Assembly (NCBI RefSeq): GCF_001514235.1
Contig: NZ_KQ948937.1
Location: 61,083 to 125,082, forward strand
Length of the DNA stretch: 64,000 nt
Direction: 5' to 3'
From: Streptomyces caeruleatus
GTDB lineage: Bacteria > Actinomycetota > Actinomycetes > Streptomycetales > Streptomycetaceae
Shown: positions 33,515 to 43,084 of the stretch, in pieces
Position numbering within the stretch: the stretch's first letter is position 1
How the letters are laid out: every line of letters starts with the position of its first letter
The notes under the pieces: generated by a model
What the model was told of the DNA's origin: nothing
Database searches by the model: none
The model's input: the letters and a program-made list of their open reading frames with translations, nothing else
Program-made: the position numbers and the translations under genes

Positions 33515-34576
33515 TTGCGGACGCCCGACGTATTCATCAAGGGGCTCGGCACCTTCGTGCCCGACCCGGTCCCCATCGAGGAGGCCGTCGCACAGGGGGA
33601 CTACCCCGCCGTCGAGGTCGAACTGCACGAGCTGGCCGGAGCGGCCGTGGCCGGCCGGACCCCGGCGCCCGAAATGGCCCTGCGTGCCGCGCAGCAGGCG
33701 TACAAGCGCTGCGGTCACCGTCCCGAGGACACCGCCGTGCTGCTGTACGCCGACTCCTGGCACCAGGGTCCCGACGGCTGGCAGCCGCAGTACTACCTGC
33801 AACGGCACCTGGTCGGTGACGAGGTGCTCTCCGTCGAGGTACGGCAGGGCTGCAACGGCATGTTCGCCGCGCTGCAGCTGGGCGCCGGCTATCTGCGGGG
33901 CCGGCCCGCGCCGGCGGACGGCGGCCCGGCGACGGCCGCGCTGCTCGTCGCCTCCGACAACTTCGGCACCCCGATGATGAACCGCTGGAGCATGGGCCCG
34001 GGCTATGTGGCCGGGGACGCCGCCAGCGCGGTCCTCCTCACCACCGAGCCGTCCTTCGCGCAGCTGCTCGCCGTGGGTTCGGTCGCCGTGTCCGAGGCCG
34101 AGCAGATGCACCGCGGGGACGAACCGCTGTTCCCGCCCGGCCCCACCGTGGGCCGCCCGCTCGACTTCCGGGCCCGCAACGCCGAGTTCAAGCGCGCCGC
34201 CCTCGCCGACGGCACCGGCACCGGGGCGCTGGTCAAGGTGCACGGGATGACGCTGGCGCTGGTGGAGCGGACGCTGTCCGAAGCCGGCATCGCGATGGCC
34301 GACGTCACCCGGGTCGCGTACATGAACTACTCCCGGGAGATCGTCGAGCAGCGCTGCATGGCCGCGCTCGGCCTGCCCATGGAGAAGTCGACCTGGGAGT
34401 TCGGCCGGACGGTCGGCCATCTCGGCGCGAGCGACCAGATCGTGTCCCTGGACCACCTGGTGGAAACCGGCGAACTCGGCGCCGGGGACCACCTGTTGAT
34501 GCTCGGCGTCGGGCCGGGCGTCACCCTGTCGTGCGCTGTCGTGCGGATCCGTGACATCGCCCCGTGGTGCGGTTGA
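33515..34576 (+). CDS. KASIII-like acyltransferase
   Basis: This 353-residue thiolase-fold protein resembles FabH-like proteins of biosynthetic clusters. The nucleophilic cysteine is in VRQGCNGMFAALQLGAGYL near residue 112, and other marks are SDNFGTP and GPGYVAGDAASAVLL. In the C-terminal half, the GNTS region of FabH, which supplies the catalytic Asn, reads VGHLGASD, with His in place of Asn. This favours acyl transfer, as in CerJ and the ChlB3/ChlB6/PtmR group, over decarboxylative condensation. TTG 33515 with GAGGAGG about ten bases upstream is the likely start. It is immediately before the 6-MSAS-like PKS and probably moves the aromatic acyl group from the PKS to the free-standing carrier or to the peptide line. 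Confidence 0.85.
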   Translation: MRTPDVFIKGLGTFVPDPVPIEEAVAQGDYPAVEVELHELAGAAVAGRTPAPEMALRAAQQAYKRCGHRPEDTAVLLYADSWHQGPDGWQPQYYLQRHLVGDEVLSVEVRQGCNGMFAALQLGAGYLRGRPAPADGGPATAALLVASDNFGTPMMNRWSMGPGYVAGDAASAVLLTTEPSFAQLLAVGSVAVSEAEQMHRGDEPLFPPGPTVGRPLDFRARNAEFKRAALADGTGTGALVKVHGMTLALVERTLSEAGIAMADVTRVAYMNYSREIVEQRCMAALGLPMEKSTWEFGRTVGHLGASDQIVSLDHLVETGELGAGDHLLMLGVGPGVTLSCAVVRIRDIAPWCG

Positions 34577-34600
34577 CCAAGGCTTAAGGAGACCGAAGTC

Positions 34601-37600
34601 GTGTCCGATCGAGACGAGTCCGCGGCCGTGGCCGGGGCGCAGAGCACCACCTCATCCGTGACCCCGCCGGAACCGGTCGCCGTCATCGGGACCGGCTGCC
34701 GGCTCGCGGGTGACGCCGACTCCCCAGGCGAGTTCTGGGACATGCTGCTGTCGGGCCGCGACGGCATCGGTGACATGCCCCAGGACCGCTGGGAGATCTA
34801 CCGGGACCTGGGGCCCGAGCACAGCGCCGTGGTCCGTCGCGCCGACGTGCCGGGCGGCTTCATCAGCGACATCGAAGGGTTCGACTCCGCCTTCTTCGGC
34901 CTCACGCCCCGCGAGGCCGAGCTGATGGACCCGCAGCAGCGGCTGCTGCTGGAAGTGGTGTGGGAGGCGCTGGAGGACGCGGGCATCCCACCGCAGAGCC
35001 TCGCCGGCGGCGACACCGGCGTGTTCGTCGGCATCGGCTCCGACGACTACGGACGACGGCTGCTGGAGGACCTGCCGAGGATCGAGGCCTGGACCGGCAT
35101 CGGCAGCGCCATGTGCGCGGCCGCCAACCGGATCTCCTACGCCCTCGACCTGCACGGCCCCAGCGTCGCGGTGGACACGGCGTGCTCGGCGTCGCTGGTC
35201 GCCACCCATCTGGCCTGCCAGAGCCTGCGCGCCGGGGAGAGCGACATCGCGCTCGTCGGCGGCGTCAACCTGATCATCTCGCCCGGTCTGTCCGCCACCC
35301 TGGAGTCCGCCGGCGCCACCGCCCCCGACGGCCGCTGCAAGCCCTTCGACGCCTCGGCCAACGGCTACGGGCGCGGCGAGGGCGGCGCGGTCCTCGTGCT
35401 CAAGCGGCTGGCCGACGCCCAGCGGGACGGCGACCGGGTGCTCGCCGTCGTCCGCGGCAGCCACGTCGCCCAGGACGGCCGGACCAACGGCATCATGGCC
35501 CCCAGCGGACCGGCCCAGCAGCGCCTGCTGACCGAGACCCTCCGCCGCACCGGCGTGAGCGCGGCATCGGTCGACTACATCGAGGCCCACGGCACCGGCA
35601 CCCGGCTCGGCGACCCCCTCGAAGCGGGCGCGCTCGGCGCCGTGTACGGCAGCGGACGGCCCGCCGACGAGCCGGTCCTGATCGGCTCGGTCAAACCGAA
35701 CGTGGGCCACCTGGAGGCGGGCGCGGGCGCGGCCAGCCTGCTCAAGGCGACGCTCGCCCTCGCCCACGGCGAGATCCCGCCGACCCTCAACCACACCCGG
35801 GGCAACCCGGCCATCGACTGGGACTCGGCCGGACTGCGCGTCGTCACCGAGCGGACCCCGTGGCCCGAGCGCGGCCGGCCGCGCCGCGCCGGTGTCTCCG
35901 GCTTCGGCTACGGCGGCACCATCGCCCACGTCATCCTGGAGCAGGCACCCGAGCCCACCGCCGTCGCACCGGCCCCGCCACCGCAGGCGGGACCGCGGCT
36001 GTTCCCGCTGTCCGGGAGGTCGCCGGCCGCCCTGCGCGCCCAGGCCGGCGAACTCGCCCGATGGCTGGCCGACGAAGGCCGGGAGACCGGCCTGGACTCC
36101 CTCGGGCACACCCTGGCGCTGCGCCGCTCGCACCTGGACGCGCGGGCCGCGGTCGTCGCCCGTGACCGGGAGGAACTGGCGGCCGGGCTGCGGACGATCG
36201 CCGACGGCGACGCGTCGCGCGAGGCGGCCGTCGGCACGGCCCCGGCCGACCCGGGCAAGGGCCTGGTGTGGGTGTTCTCGGGACACGGTTCGCACTGGGC
36301 GGGCATGGGACGCGAACTGCTGGCGTCGGAGCCCGTGTTCGCCGGCGTCATCGACGAACTGGAGCCCGTCTTCCGCGAGGAGATCGGCTTCTCCCCCCGG
36401 CAGGTCCTGCTGGACGGCGACTTCGCGACCGTGGACCGCATCCAGACCATGATCTTCGCGGTCCAGCTGGGACTCGCCGAGGTCTGGCGGTCCTACGGAG
36501 TCGAGCCCGACGCCGTCATAGGCCACTCCGTCGGCGAGATAGCCGCCGCCGTGACCTGCGGCCTGCTCTCCCGCGCCGACGGCGCCCGGCTGATCTGCCG
36601 CCGCTCGAAGCTGCTGCGCCGGGTGGCCGGGCAGGGCGCGATGGCGATGGCGTCGCTCTCCCTGGAGGAGGCGACCGAGCGACTCGGGGACCGCACCGAC
36701 GTGGTGGCCGCCATCGCGGCGTCGCCGCTGTCCACGGTGATCTCGGGCGACATCGCCGGGGTCGAGGCCCTCGTCGAGGCGTGGCAGGCGGAGGGCGTGC
36801 AGATGCGCCGGGTGGCCTCCGACGTCGCCTTCCACAGCCCGCAGATGGACGCGCTCCTCGACGAACTCTCGGCCGCCGCGAGCGACTTGGGGCAGGGCGA
36901 GGCACGCTGCCCGATGTACTCGACCGCGTACGCCGATCCGCGCACCACTCCGGCCGCCGACGGCTCCTACTGGGCGGCCAACCTGCGCAACACCGTCCGG
37001 CTGGCGGCGGCCACCAAGGCCGCGGCGGAGGACGGCCACCGCGCCTTCCTGGAGATCTCGGCCCACCCCGTGGTGGCCCACTCGATCGGCGAGACCCTGG
37101 CCGAGGAGGGCATCGAGGACGCCTTCGTCGGCTCCTCGCTGCGCCGTGACCGGCCCGAGCCCGAGACCCTGCTGTCCGCCCTGGCCGCCGCGCACGCCCA
37201 CGGTGTCGCGCTCGACTGGGCCCGGCTGCAGCCCGCCGGTGAGCTGGTCACTCTCCCCCGGGTCGCCTGGCAGCGCCGGCCGCACTGGCGCGAGACGTCC
37301 TTCCCCGGCGCCGGGCAGGGCCGCGGCCACGACGTCGACGCGCACCATCTGCTCGGCCAGCCCGTGGCCGTCTCCGGCCGCCCCCTGCGGCTGTGGCGGA
37401 CGCTCCTGGAGGACGCCAACCGGCCCTATCCGGGCAGCCACACCATCAACGGCACCGAGATCGTCCCGGCCGCCGTGCTCCTCAACACCTTCCTGGCCGC
37501 CTCGGGCGGGACGACCTCCGGGGCGCTGCGGGAGGTCGCGCTGCGACTGCCGCTGGCGGTGGGCGAGCGCCGTGAACTCCAGGTCGTGCACGAGGACGAC

Positions 37601-39853
37601 GGGCTCCAGCTGTCCTCCCGGCCGGCCGAGGGCGACGGAACCTGGCTCACCCACACGACCGCCACCACCGGGCCGGCCCCGGGCACGTCCCTGGGCGAAC
37701 TGCCCGCGCTCCCCGACGGACTCGCCGCGGCCGACCCGGGCGAGATCCAGCGGCACCTCGCCTCGGTCGGCGTCCCGAGTATGGGCTTCGACTGGACCGT
37801 CGAGGACCTGCTGCTCGCCGAGGGCGCCCTGCACGCCCGCGTGCGTCCCGAGCAGCCGGAGCGCGCGGCGGCGACCTGGGCCCCGCTCCTCGACGCCGCC
37901 CTGTCCGTCGCCCCCCGCGCCTACCCCGGCCCGGCGACCCTGCGGATGGTGGCCGGCGTCGCCGGGCTGCGCGTCGAGGGGGCCGTGCCGGCGGTGGCCG
38001 ACGTCCGGGTCACCCACGACGCGGCGGCCGACACGGTCGACGTGCTGATCGCGGACACCGACGGCCGGGTGCTGGCCGCGCTGACCGGCGTGCGGTACGC
38101 GACGATCGGCCAGGAGTCGCTGGTGGCCGCGCATCCGCGTGTCCTCGTCCACGACGTCGTGTGGCGTCCGCTCGCCCCGGGGACGGCGCCGGAAGCGGCC
38201 CCCGCCGGGCGGGACATGGTGCTGATCGGCGCCGTCGACCATCCGCTGGCGCAAGCCCTGCGCGAGCGGGTCACCGCCGGGGGACGCCGGTTCCTCGCCC
38301 TGAAGCGGCCCGCCGACCTCGACGGTCCGGAGGCCGGGCTCGACGCCGACACGGACGTACTGGTGCTGCCGCCGCAGCCGGGCCCCCAGGACGCGGTGCC
38401 CGACGCCGCCGCCGCGGGCGCCTGGCTGCTGCTGGAGACGGCGCAGCGGCTGGCGGCGCCGGACACGGTGCGCTTCCCCCGGCTGTGGGCGGTGACCACA
38501 GGGGTGCGCGAGAGCCGGGACACGACCGGGCCGGCCCACTCCGCCCTGTGGGGCCTCGGCCGGGTCGTCGCCGGTGAGCACGGCGAGCTGTGGGGCGGCG
38601 TCGTCGACCTGCCGCCGGCCGGCACCTGGGCCGCGGACGCGGTGGCGGGTCCGCTGCTCGACCTGGTGCGGGCGGCGCCGCGGGAGGACGTGGTGTCGCT
38701 GCGGGCGGACGGTGCCGCCGAGGTGTCCCGGCTGGTGCGCACCGAGCGGGAGGAGCGGGGCGACGCCGTGGCCTGCCGGTCCGACGGTACGTATCTGATC
38801 ACCGGTGGTCTCGGTGTGCTGGGCCTTCAGGTCGCCCACTGGCTGGCCGAACGGGGTGCCCGGCGCCTGGTGCTGGCCGGCCGGCGCGGGCTGCCGCCGC
38901 GCGCGCAGTGGGACGGCGTGACCGACGAGGTGACGCGGAGCCATATCGCGGGCGTACGGGCCCTGGAGGCGCTCGGGGTGACCGTGCGCGTGGTCGCCCT
39001 GGACATCGCCGACGCGGACGCGGCGGGCCAAACGCTCACGCCGGACGCCCTCGGCATGCCGCCGATCCGGGGCGTCGTGCACGCGGCGGGTGTGCTCGAC
39101 AACCGGATGGTGCCGGACGTGGACGAGGAGTCGCTGCGGGCTGTGCTGCGGCCCAAGGCGCACGGCGCGTGGGTGCTGCACGAGCTGTTCCCGGCCGGCA
39201 GCCTGGACTTCCTCGTGCTCTTCTCGTCCTGCGGCCAGCTCCTCGGCCTGCCGGGCCAGGCCAGTTACGGCTCGGCCAACGCCTTCCTGGACGCCCTGGC
39301 CCACCATCGCGGTGACACCACGAGCTTCGGCTGGACGTCCTGGCGCGGCCAGGGCATGGCGGTCAACGAGGTCGTGGACCTGGAGCTGCGCGAGCGGGGC
39401 GTCACCGACATCTCGCTGCCGGAGGCGTTCGCGGCGTGGGACCACGCGGCGCGCCGGGGGACCGGGCACTTCCCGGTGCTGCGCACGATCCCGCTGGAGG
39501 CCGGCACCGAACCGCTGCCGCTGCTGCGGGAGATCGGCACGGCGGAGCCCGCGGCGGCCGGTGCCGGCCAGGACGGGGGAGACCTGTTCGCCGGGCTGTC
39601 GGACGAGGAGCTGCGCGAGCGGCTCACCGAGGAGATCGCCGGGCAGATCGCCGGCGAGATGCGGCTGCCGGTGGCGTCGCTCGACGTGCGCCGCTCGCTG
39701 GTGGAGCAGGGCCTCGACTCGGTGATGACGATCGTCATCCGCAGGCGGCTGGAGAAGCGGTTCGGCCACAAGCTGCCCGCCACACTGCTGTGGCACCAGC
39801 CGACGGTGGTGGCGATCAGCGAGCACGTCGCGGAGCTGCTGTCGGAGCGCTGA
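34601..39853 (+). CDS. Iterative type I PKS, 6-methylsalicylate-synthase-like (KS-AT-DH/TH-KR-ACP)
   Basis: At 1750 residues it has the size and order of bacterial 6-methylsalicylic acid synthases (ChlB1, MdpB, AziB relatives). KS (about 25-450): DTACSAS, EAHGTGT and NVGHLEAG. AT (about 550-900): GHSVGE with the malonyl-type VAFHSPQM. A DH/thioester-hydrolase-like region (about 910-1180) has HTINGTEIVP, matching HxxxGxxxxP. KR (about 1390-1600): TGGLGVLGLQVA and the catalytic Tyr in GQASYGSANAFLDAL. ACP (about 1670-1740): EQGLDSVMT. A single reducing KR with malonyl AT predicts tetraketide 6-methylsalicylate; an unreduced orsellinate-type product is less likely. GTG 34601 follows AAGGAG. A strong hairpin ends the operon. 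Confidence 0.92.
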   Translation: MSDRDESAAVAGAQSTTSSVTPPEPVAVIGTGCRLAGDADSPGEFWDMLLSGRDGIGDMPQDRWEIYRDLGPEHSAVVRRADVPGGFISDIEGFDSAFFGLTPREAELMDPQQRLLLEVVWEALEDAGIPPQSLAGGDTGVFVGIGSDDYGRRLLEDLPRIEAWTGIGSAMCAAANRISYALDLHGPSVAVDTACSASLVATHLACQSLRAGESDIALVGGVNLIISPGLSATLESAGATAPDGRCKPFDASANGYGRGEGGAVLVLKRLADAQRDGDRVLAVVRGSHVAQDGRTNGIMAPSGPAQQRLLTETLRRTGVSAASVDYIEAHGTGTRLGDPLEAGALGAVYGSGRPADEPVLIGSVKPNVGHLEAGAGAASLLKATLALAHGEIPPTLNHTRGNPAIDWDSAGLRVVTERTPWPERGRPRRAGVSGFGYGGTIAHVILEQAPEPTAVAPAPPPQAGPRLFPLSGRSPAALRAQAGELARWLADEGRETGLDSLGHTLALRRSHLDARAAVVARDREELAAGLRTIADGDASREAAVGTAPADPGKGLVWVFSGHGSHWAGMGRELLASEPVFAGVIDELEPVFREEIGFSPRQVLLDGDFATVDRIQTMIFAVQLGLAEVWRSYGVEPDAVIGHSVGEIAAAVTCGLLSRADGARLICRRSKLLRRVAGQGAMAMASLSLEEATERLGDRTDVVAAIAASPLSTVISGDIAGVEALVEAWQAEGVQMRRVASDVAFHSPQMDALLDELSAAASDLGQGEARCPMYSTAYADPRTTPAADGSYWAANLRNTVRLAAATKAAAEDGHRAFLEISAHPVVAHSIGETLAEEGIEDAFVGSSLRRDRPEPETLLSALAAAHAHGVALDWARLQPAGELVTLPRVAWQRRPHWRETSFPGAGQGRGHDVDAHHLLGQPVAVSGRPLRLWRTLLEDANRPYPGSHTINGTEIVPAAVLLNTFLAASGGTTSGALREVALRLPLAVGERRELQVVHEDDGLQLSSRPAEGDGTWLTHTTATTGPAPGTSLGELPALPDGLAAADPGEIQRHLASVGVPSMGFDWTVEDLLLAEGALHARVRPEQPERAAATWAPLLDAALSVAPRAYPGPATLRMVAGVAGLRVEGAVPAVADVRVTHDAAADTVDVLIADTDGRVLAALTGVRYATIGQESLVAAHPRVLVHDVVWRPLAPGTAPEAAPAGRDMVLIGAVDHPLAQALRERVTAGGRRFLALKRPADLDGPEAGLDADTDVLVLPPQPGPQDAVPDAAAAGAWLLLETAQRLAAPDTVRFPRLWAVTTGVRESRDTTGPAHSALWGLGRVVAGEHGELWGGVVDLPPAGTWAADAVAGPLLDLVRAAPREDVVSLRADGAAEVSRLVRTEREERGDAVACRSDGTYLITGGLGVLGLQVAHWLAERGARRLVLAGRRGLPPRAQWDGVTDEVTRSHIAGVRALEALGVTVRVVALDIADADAAGQTLTPDALGMPPIRGVVHAAGVLDNRMVPDVDEESLRAVLRPKAHGAWVLHELFPAGSLDFLVLFSSCGQLLGLPGQASYGSANAFLDALAHHRGDTTSFGWTSWRGQGMAVNEVVDLELRERGVTDISLPEAFAAWDHAARRGTGHFPVLRTIPLEAGTEPLPLLREIGTAEPAAAGAGQDGGDLFAGLSDEELRERLTEEIAGQIAGEMRLPVASLDVRRSLVEQGLDSVMTIVIRRRLEKRFGHKLPATLLWHQPTVVAISEHVAELLSER

Positions 39854-39870
39854 GCCCACCGCACGCCGGA

Positions 39871-39902
39871 CTGCCCCCCTCTCCGCCGGGAGAGGGGGGC
39901 AG
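39871..39902. terminator. Perfect 13-bp stem-loop terminator after the PKS
   Basis: CTGCCCCCCTCTC (39871-39883) and GAGAGGGGGGCAG (39890-39902) are perfect inverted repeats around a 6-nt loop, CGCCGG. It lies 18 bp past the PKS stop and 31 bp past the stop of the convergent - strand gene at 39934, so it should stop both transcripts. Confidence 0.85.
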
Positions 39903-39933
39903 TCTCAGTCGGGTACCGGAGCCGGCGGGTCCG

Positions 39934-40281
39934 TCACCAGATCCCGCACTGGTGGATCCACTGGCTGTCGAGCACGTTGCCCTGGGTGTCGCGGACCTCG
40001 ACCGTGTACGCCCAGCCGCTGAAGGGCCGGTCGTCGACGTACCAGGTGCCGTCGGCCTCGACGACCAGGGTGTCCTGCGCCGGCGTGAAGTCGCCGAGGT
40101 GGTGGACGACGATCGTCTGGCCGGGCGTGTAGCCGCTGCCCCACGCGTCCACCGAGTACAGGTCGCAGTCCAGGTAGCCGCCCGTGTGCAGCGCCGCCGC
40201 CGACGCCGGGGCCGCGGCGAAGCCCGTCAGGGCCAGGGCCGCCGCCGCGGCGACACCGGCCGCCTTGATGGTGCGAAGCAT
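39934..40281 (-). CDS. Small secreted protein of unknown function, CGIW-ending (copy 1)
   Basis: This 115-residue protein has a Sec signal (MLRTIKAAGVAAAAALALTG, cleavage near ASAAALH). The mature part of about 85 residues has two cysteines, in LDCDLYSVDAWGSGY and in the last four residues CGIW, which could form one disulfide. It is probably beta-rich (TIVVHHLGDF, DTLVVEADGTWYVDD, YTVEVRDTQGN). AAGGAG precedes ATG 40281. It is a paralogue of the next gene, and the two signal and ribosome-site regions are almost the same, so this is a recent duplication. I do not recognise the family. Confidence 0.8.
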   Translation of the reverse strand: MLRTIKAAGVAAAAALALTGFAAAPASAAALHTGGYLDCDLYSVDAWGSGYTPGQTIVVHHLGDFTPAQDTLVVEADGTWYVDDRPFSGWAYTVEVRDTQGNVLDSQWIHQCGIW

Positions 40282-40333
40282 TCCGAGAACTCCTTCGTCG
40301 GGGTGTCCGAGGAGAGTGCGTGCCGTCAGCGGG

Positions 40334-40720
40334 TCACCAGATACCGCAGTAGCTGTCGTCGGTGCCCAGCTGATTGCCCTGGGTGTCCTTGACCGTGACG
40401 ACGTACCAGAAGCCGGGGCCGCCCTCGTCGCCCTTGGCCGTCGCCCAGGTGCCGTCGGCCTTGACCGTCAGGGTGTCGCTCGGCAGGGTCTTGTCCGGCA
40501 CTTGTCCGAAACCGTCGTGGATCTTGTGCTCGACGACTATGGTCTGGCCCGGCTGGTAGCCCAAGCCCCTCGCGTCGACCTCGAAGGTGTCGCAGTCCTG
40601 ATAGGCCGCGGTCACCGGCGCCTGAGCCGAGACCGACGCCGCCGCCGGGGTGGCGGCGACGCCCGTCAGGGCCAGGGCCGCCGCCGTGGCGAGGCCGGCC
40701 GCCTTGATGGTGCGTAACAT
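40334..40720 (-). CDS. Small secreted protein of unknown function, CGIW-ending (copy 2)
   Basis: This 128-residue paralogue of copy 1 has signal peptide MLRTIKAAGLATAAALALTG and cleavage near AAASVSA. The mature part keeps DCDTFEVDARGLGYQPGQTI, DTLTVKADGTWATAKGD, TVKDTQGNQLG and the final CGIW, with the two conserved cysteines. It carries a longer loop (EHKIHDGFGQVPDKTLPSD) that copy 1 lacks. ATG 40720 has AAGGAG at good distance. It is transcribed away from halogenase 1. No tie to the peptide pathway can be shown beyond location. Confidence 0.8.
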   Translation of the reverse strand: MLRTIKAAGLATAAALALTGVAATPAAASVSAQAPVTAAYQDCDTFEVDARGLGYQPGQTIVVEHKIHDGFGQVPDKTLPSDTLTVKADGTWATAKGDEGGPGFWYVVTVKDTQGNQLGTDDSYCGIW

Positions 40721-40951
40721 CCGAGAACTCCTTCTTCGAAGATTCCGGGAAAGTGTGCGCCGGGATCGTAAACCCCAGTTCTGGAATACGCGGGCGCGGG
40801 CGGGTGAATTGCGGCGGATTGCGGTCGGCGATGCACTGGGTATCACCTGCGACTTTCAGGGGTCGCTTAAGGGCCTTCCGGGGGTTGAGCCGTGAACCTA
40901 ATCTCGAATTCTGTCCGGCCTCTGTGGCCCAACTGGATGGGGGATGCGCGC

Positions 40952-42502
40952 ATGCTCAACAGAGTCGTGATCGTGGGAGGCGGTACGGCGGGTTGGATGA
41001 CCGCCTCCTATCTCAAGGCCGCCTTCGGCGACCGGATCGACATCACGCTGGTGGAGTCCGGGAAAGTCGGCACCATCGGCGTGGGGGAGGCGACTTTCAG
41101 CGACATCCGGCACTTCTTCGAGTTCCTGGGGCTCAAGGAGAAGGACTGGATGCCGGCCTGCAACGCCACGTACAAACTGGCGGTGCGGTTCGAGAACTGG
41201 CGCGAGAAGGGCCACTACTTCTACCACCCGTTCGAGCAGATGCGGTCGGTCAACGGCCACCCGCTGACCGACTGGTGGCTGCAGGACGGTCCGACCGGGC
41301 GGTTCGACAAGGACTGCTTCGTGATGGCCTCGGTCATCGACGCCGGGCTGAGCCCCCGCAGGCTCGACGGCACCCTGCTGGACTCCCCGTTCGACGAGAA
41401 CGCGGAGGAAATGCAGGGCCTGACGATGTCCGAGCACCAGGGCAAGACGCAGTTCCCGTACGCGTACCACTTCGAGGCCGCGCTGCTGGCCAAGTACCTG
41501 ACGAGGTACGCCGTGGAGCGCGGTGTCCGGCATGTGATCGACGACGTCGAGGACGTGGACCTCGACGAGCGGGGCTGGATCAGCTCGGTCCGTACGGCCG
41601 GGCACGGCGAGCTCACCGGTGATCTGTTCGTCGACTGCACCGGCTTCCGCGGCCTGCTGCTGAACAAGGCCCTTCAGGAGCCGTTCATCTCCTACCAGGA
41701 CACGCTGCCCAACGACAGCGCGGTCGCCCTCCAGGTCCCGATGGACATGGAGCGGCGCGGCATACGTCCGTGCACCACGGCCACCGCCCAGGACGCCGGC
41801 TGGATCTGGACGATTCCGCTGACGGGCCGGGTCGGCACCGGTTACGTCTACGCCAAGGACTACGTCTCCCCCGAGGAGGCCGAGCGCACCCTGCGCGAGT
41901 TCGTCGGCCCCGCGGCGGCCGACGTCGAGGCCAACCACATCCGGATGCGCATCGGCCGCAGCCGCAACTCCTGGGTGAACAACTGCGTAGCCGTCGGGCT
42001 GGCGAGCGGGTTCGTCGAGCCGCTGGAGTCGACCGGCATCTTCTTCATCCACCACGCGATCGAGCAGCTCACCAAGAACTTCCCCGGCGCCGACTTCCAC
42101 CCCACCCACCGCGACCGGTACAACGACGCCGTCGCCCATGTCATGGACGGCGTGCGGGAGTTCCTGGCCCTGCACTACGCCGCGGCCAAGCGCTCCGACA
42201 CGCAGTACTGGCGTGACACGAAGACGCGCCCGCTGCCGGACGGGCTCGCCGAGCGCATCGAGAAGTGGCGGACCCAACTGCCGGACAGCGAGACGGTGTA
42301 CCCCTACTACCACGGGCTGCCGCCGTACTCGTACATGTGCATCCTGCTCGGCATGGGCGGCATCGACGTCAAGCCGTCCCCCGCGCTCGCCCTGGCCGAT
42401 CCCACCGCGGCGCAGCTGGAGTTCGAGGCGATCCGGGAGAAGACCGAGCAGCTCACCAGGACGTTGCCCGCGGCCTACGACTACTTCACCCAGCTGGGCT
42501 GA
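40952..42502 (+). CDS. FAD-dependent halogenase 1, tryptophan-halogenase type
   Basis: This 516-residue flavin halogenase uses FADH2, O2 and chloride or bromide. The FAD motif VIVGGGTAGWMTASYL is at the start, followed by TIGVGEATF. The lysine in NATYKLAVRFENW appears to match the catalytic Lys79 of PrnA/RebH. The halogenase motif is GWIWTIPL (WxWxIP) near residue 290, and GFVEPLESTGIFFIHHAIEQL is the usual flavin-channel segment. The sequence belongs with the tryptophan-type group rather than the phenol type at 44050. The ATG at 40952 is preferred; ATG 40937 is in frame. The next gene supplies reduced flavin. The substrate may be an indole, a pyrrole or another free or bound aromatic. Confidence 0.92.
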   Translation: MLNRVVIVGGGTAGWMTASYLKAAFGDRIDITLVESGKVGTIGVGEATFSDIRHFFEFLGLKEKDWMPACNATYKLAVRFENWREKGHYFYHPFEQMRSVNGHPLTDWWLQDGPTGRFDKDCFVMASVIDAGLSPRRLDGTLLDSPFDENAEEMQGLTMSEHQGKTQFPYAYHFEAALLAKYLTRYAVERGVRHVIDDVEDVDLDERGWISSVRTAGHGELTGDLFVDCTGFRGLLLNKALQEPFISYQDTLPNDSAVALQVPMDMERRGIRPCTTATAQDAGWIWTIPLTGRVGTGYVYAKDYVSPEEAERTLREFVGPAAADVEANHIRMRIGRSRNSWVNNCVAVGLASGFVEPLESTGIFFIHHAIEQLTKNFPGADFHPTHRDRYNDAVAHVMDGVREFLALHYAAAKRSDTQYWRDTKTRPLPDGLAERIEKWRTQLPDSETVYPYYHGLPPYSYMCILLGMGGIDVKPSPALALADPTAAQLEFEAIREKTEQLTRTLPAAYDYFTQLG

Positions 42503-42568
42503 CGCACCGTGGCGGGCCCGCCACGGCGGGCCTTCCACGGGCGGCCGTACGGCAGAAAGCGGAGCGCG

Positions 42569-43084
42569 ATGAGCGAATCGACCATCCGGACCGAGCTCTC
42601 GGCGACCCCCGACGCGTTCCGGACGCTGATGAGCGGCTTTCCCACGGGGGTCGCCGTCGTCACGGCGACCGACGCGGCCGGCGTAGAGCGCGGAATGACC
42701 TGTTCGTCCCTGTGCGGAGTGTCGCTGGAGCCGCCGGTGCTGCTGGTGTGCCTGCGGGCCGGCAGCCCCACGCTGGAGGGTGTGCTGGAGTCCCGTACCT
42801 TCGCGGTGAACCTGCTGCGCGCCGACGCCCGGCCGACGGCCGAGCTGTTCGCCTCCGGTGATCCGCAGCGCTTCGCCAAGGTCGCCTGGCAGACGGACCC
42901 GCAGGCCGCGGGGCCGCATCTGCTGCGGGACGCGCACACCGTCGCGGACTGCGCGGTGCTCTCGGCCCAGCCGGTCGGCGACCATGTGACGGTGTACGGG
43001 GAGATCCGCAGGGTCACCCGGCGAGGTGACCGGATCCCGCTGCTGTACGGCCTGAGGCAGTTCCGGCCATGGCCGGAGCACTGA
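42569..43084 (+). CDS. Flavin reductase (FMN-binding split-barrel), halogenase partner
   Basis: This 171-residue protein of the HpaC/flavin-reductase-like family is the usual NAD(P)H:flavin oxidoreductase partner of two-component halogenases. Marks are FRTLMSGFPTGVAVVTATD, GMTCSSLCGVSLEPPVLLVCL and the FAVNLLRAD strand. ATG 42569 follows AAGCGGAG. It follows halogenase 1 on the same strand and could supply both halogenases. Its 3' end overlaps the convergent regulator gene by 71 bp. Confidence 0.92.
   Translation: MSESTIRTELSATPDAFRTLMSGFPTGVAVVTATDAAGVERGMTCSSLCGVSLEPPVLLVCLRAGSPTLEGVLESRTFAVNLLRADARPTAELFASGDPQRFAKVAWQTDPQAAGPHLLRDAHTVADCAVLSAQPVGDHVTVYGEIRRVTRRGDRIPLLYGLRQFRPWPEH

Noticed and set aside
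34652..39859. 1735-codon - strand frame opposite the PKS
   Set aside because: Shadow of the PKS third-codon GC bias; no recognisable domain.
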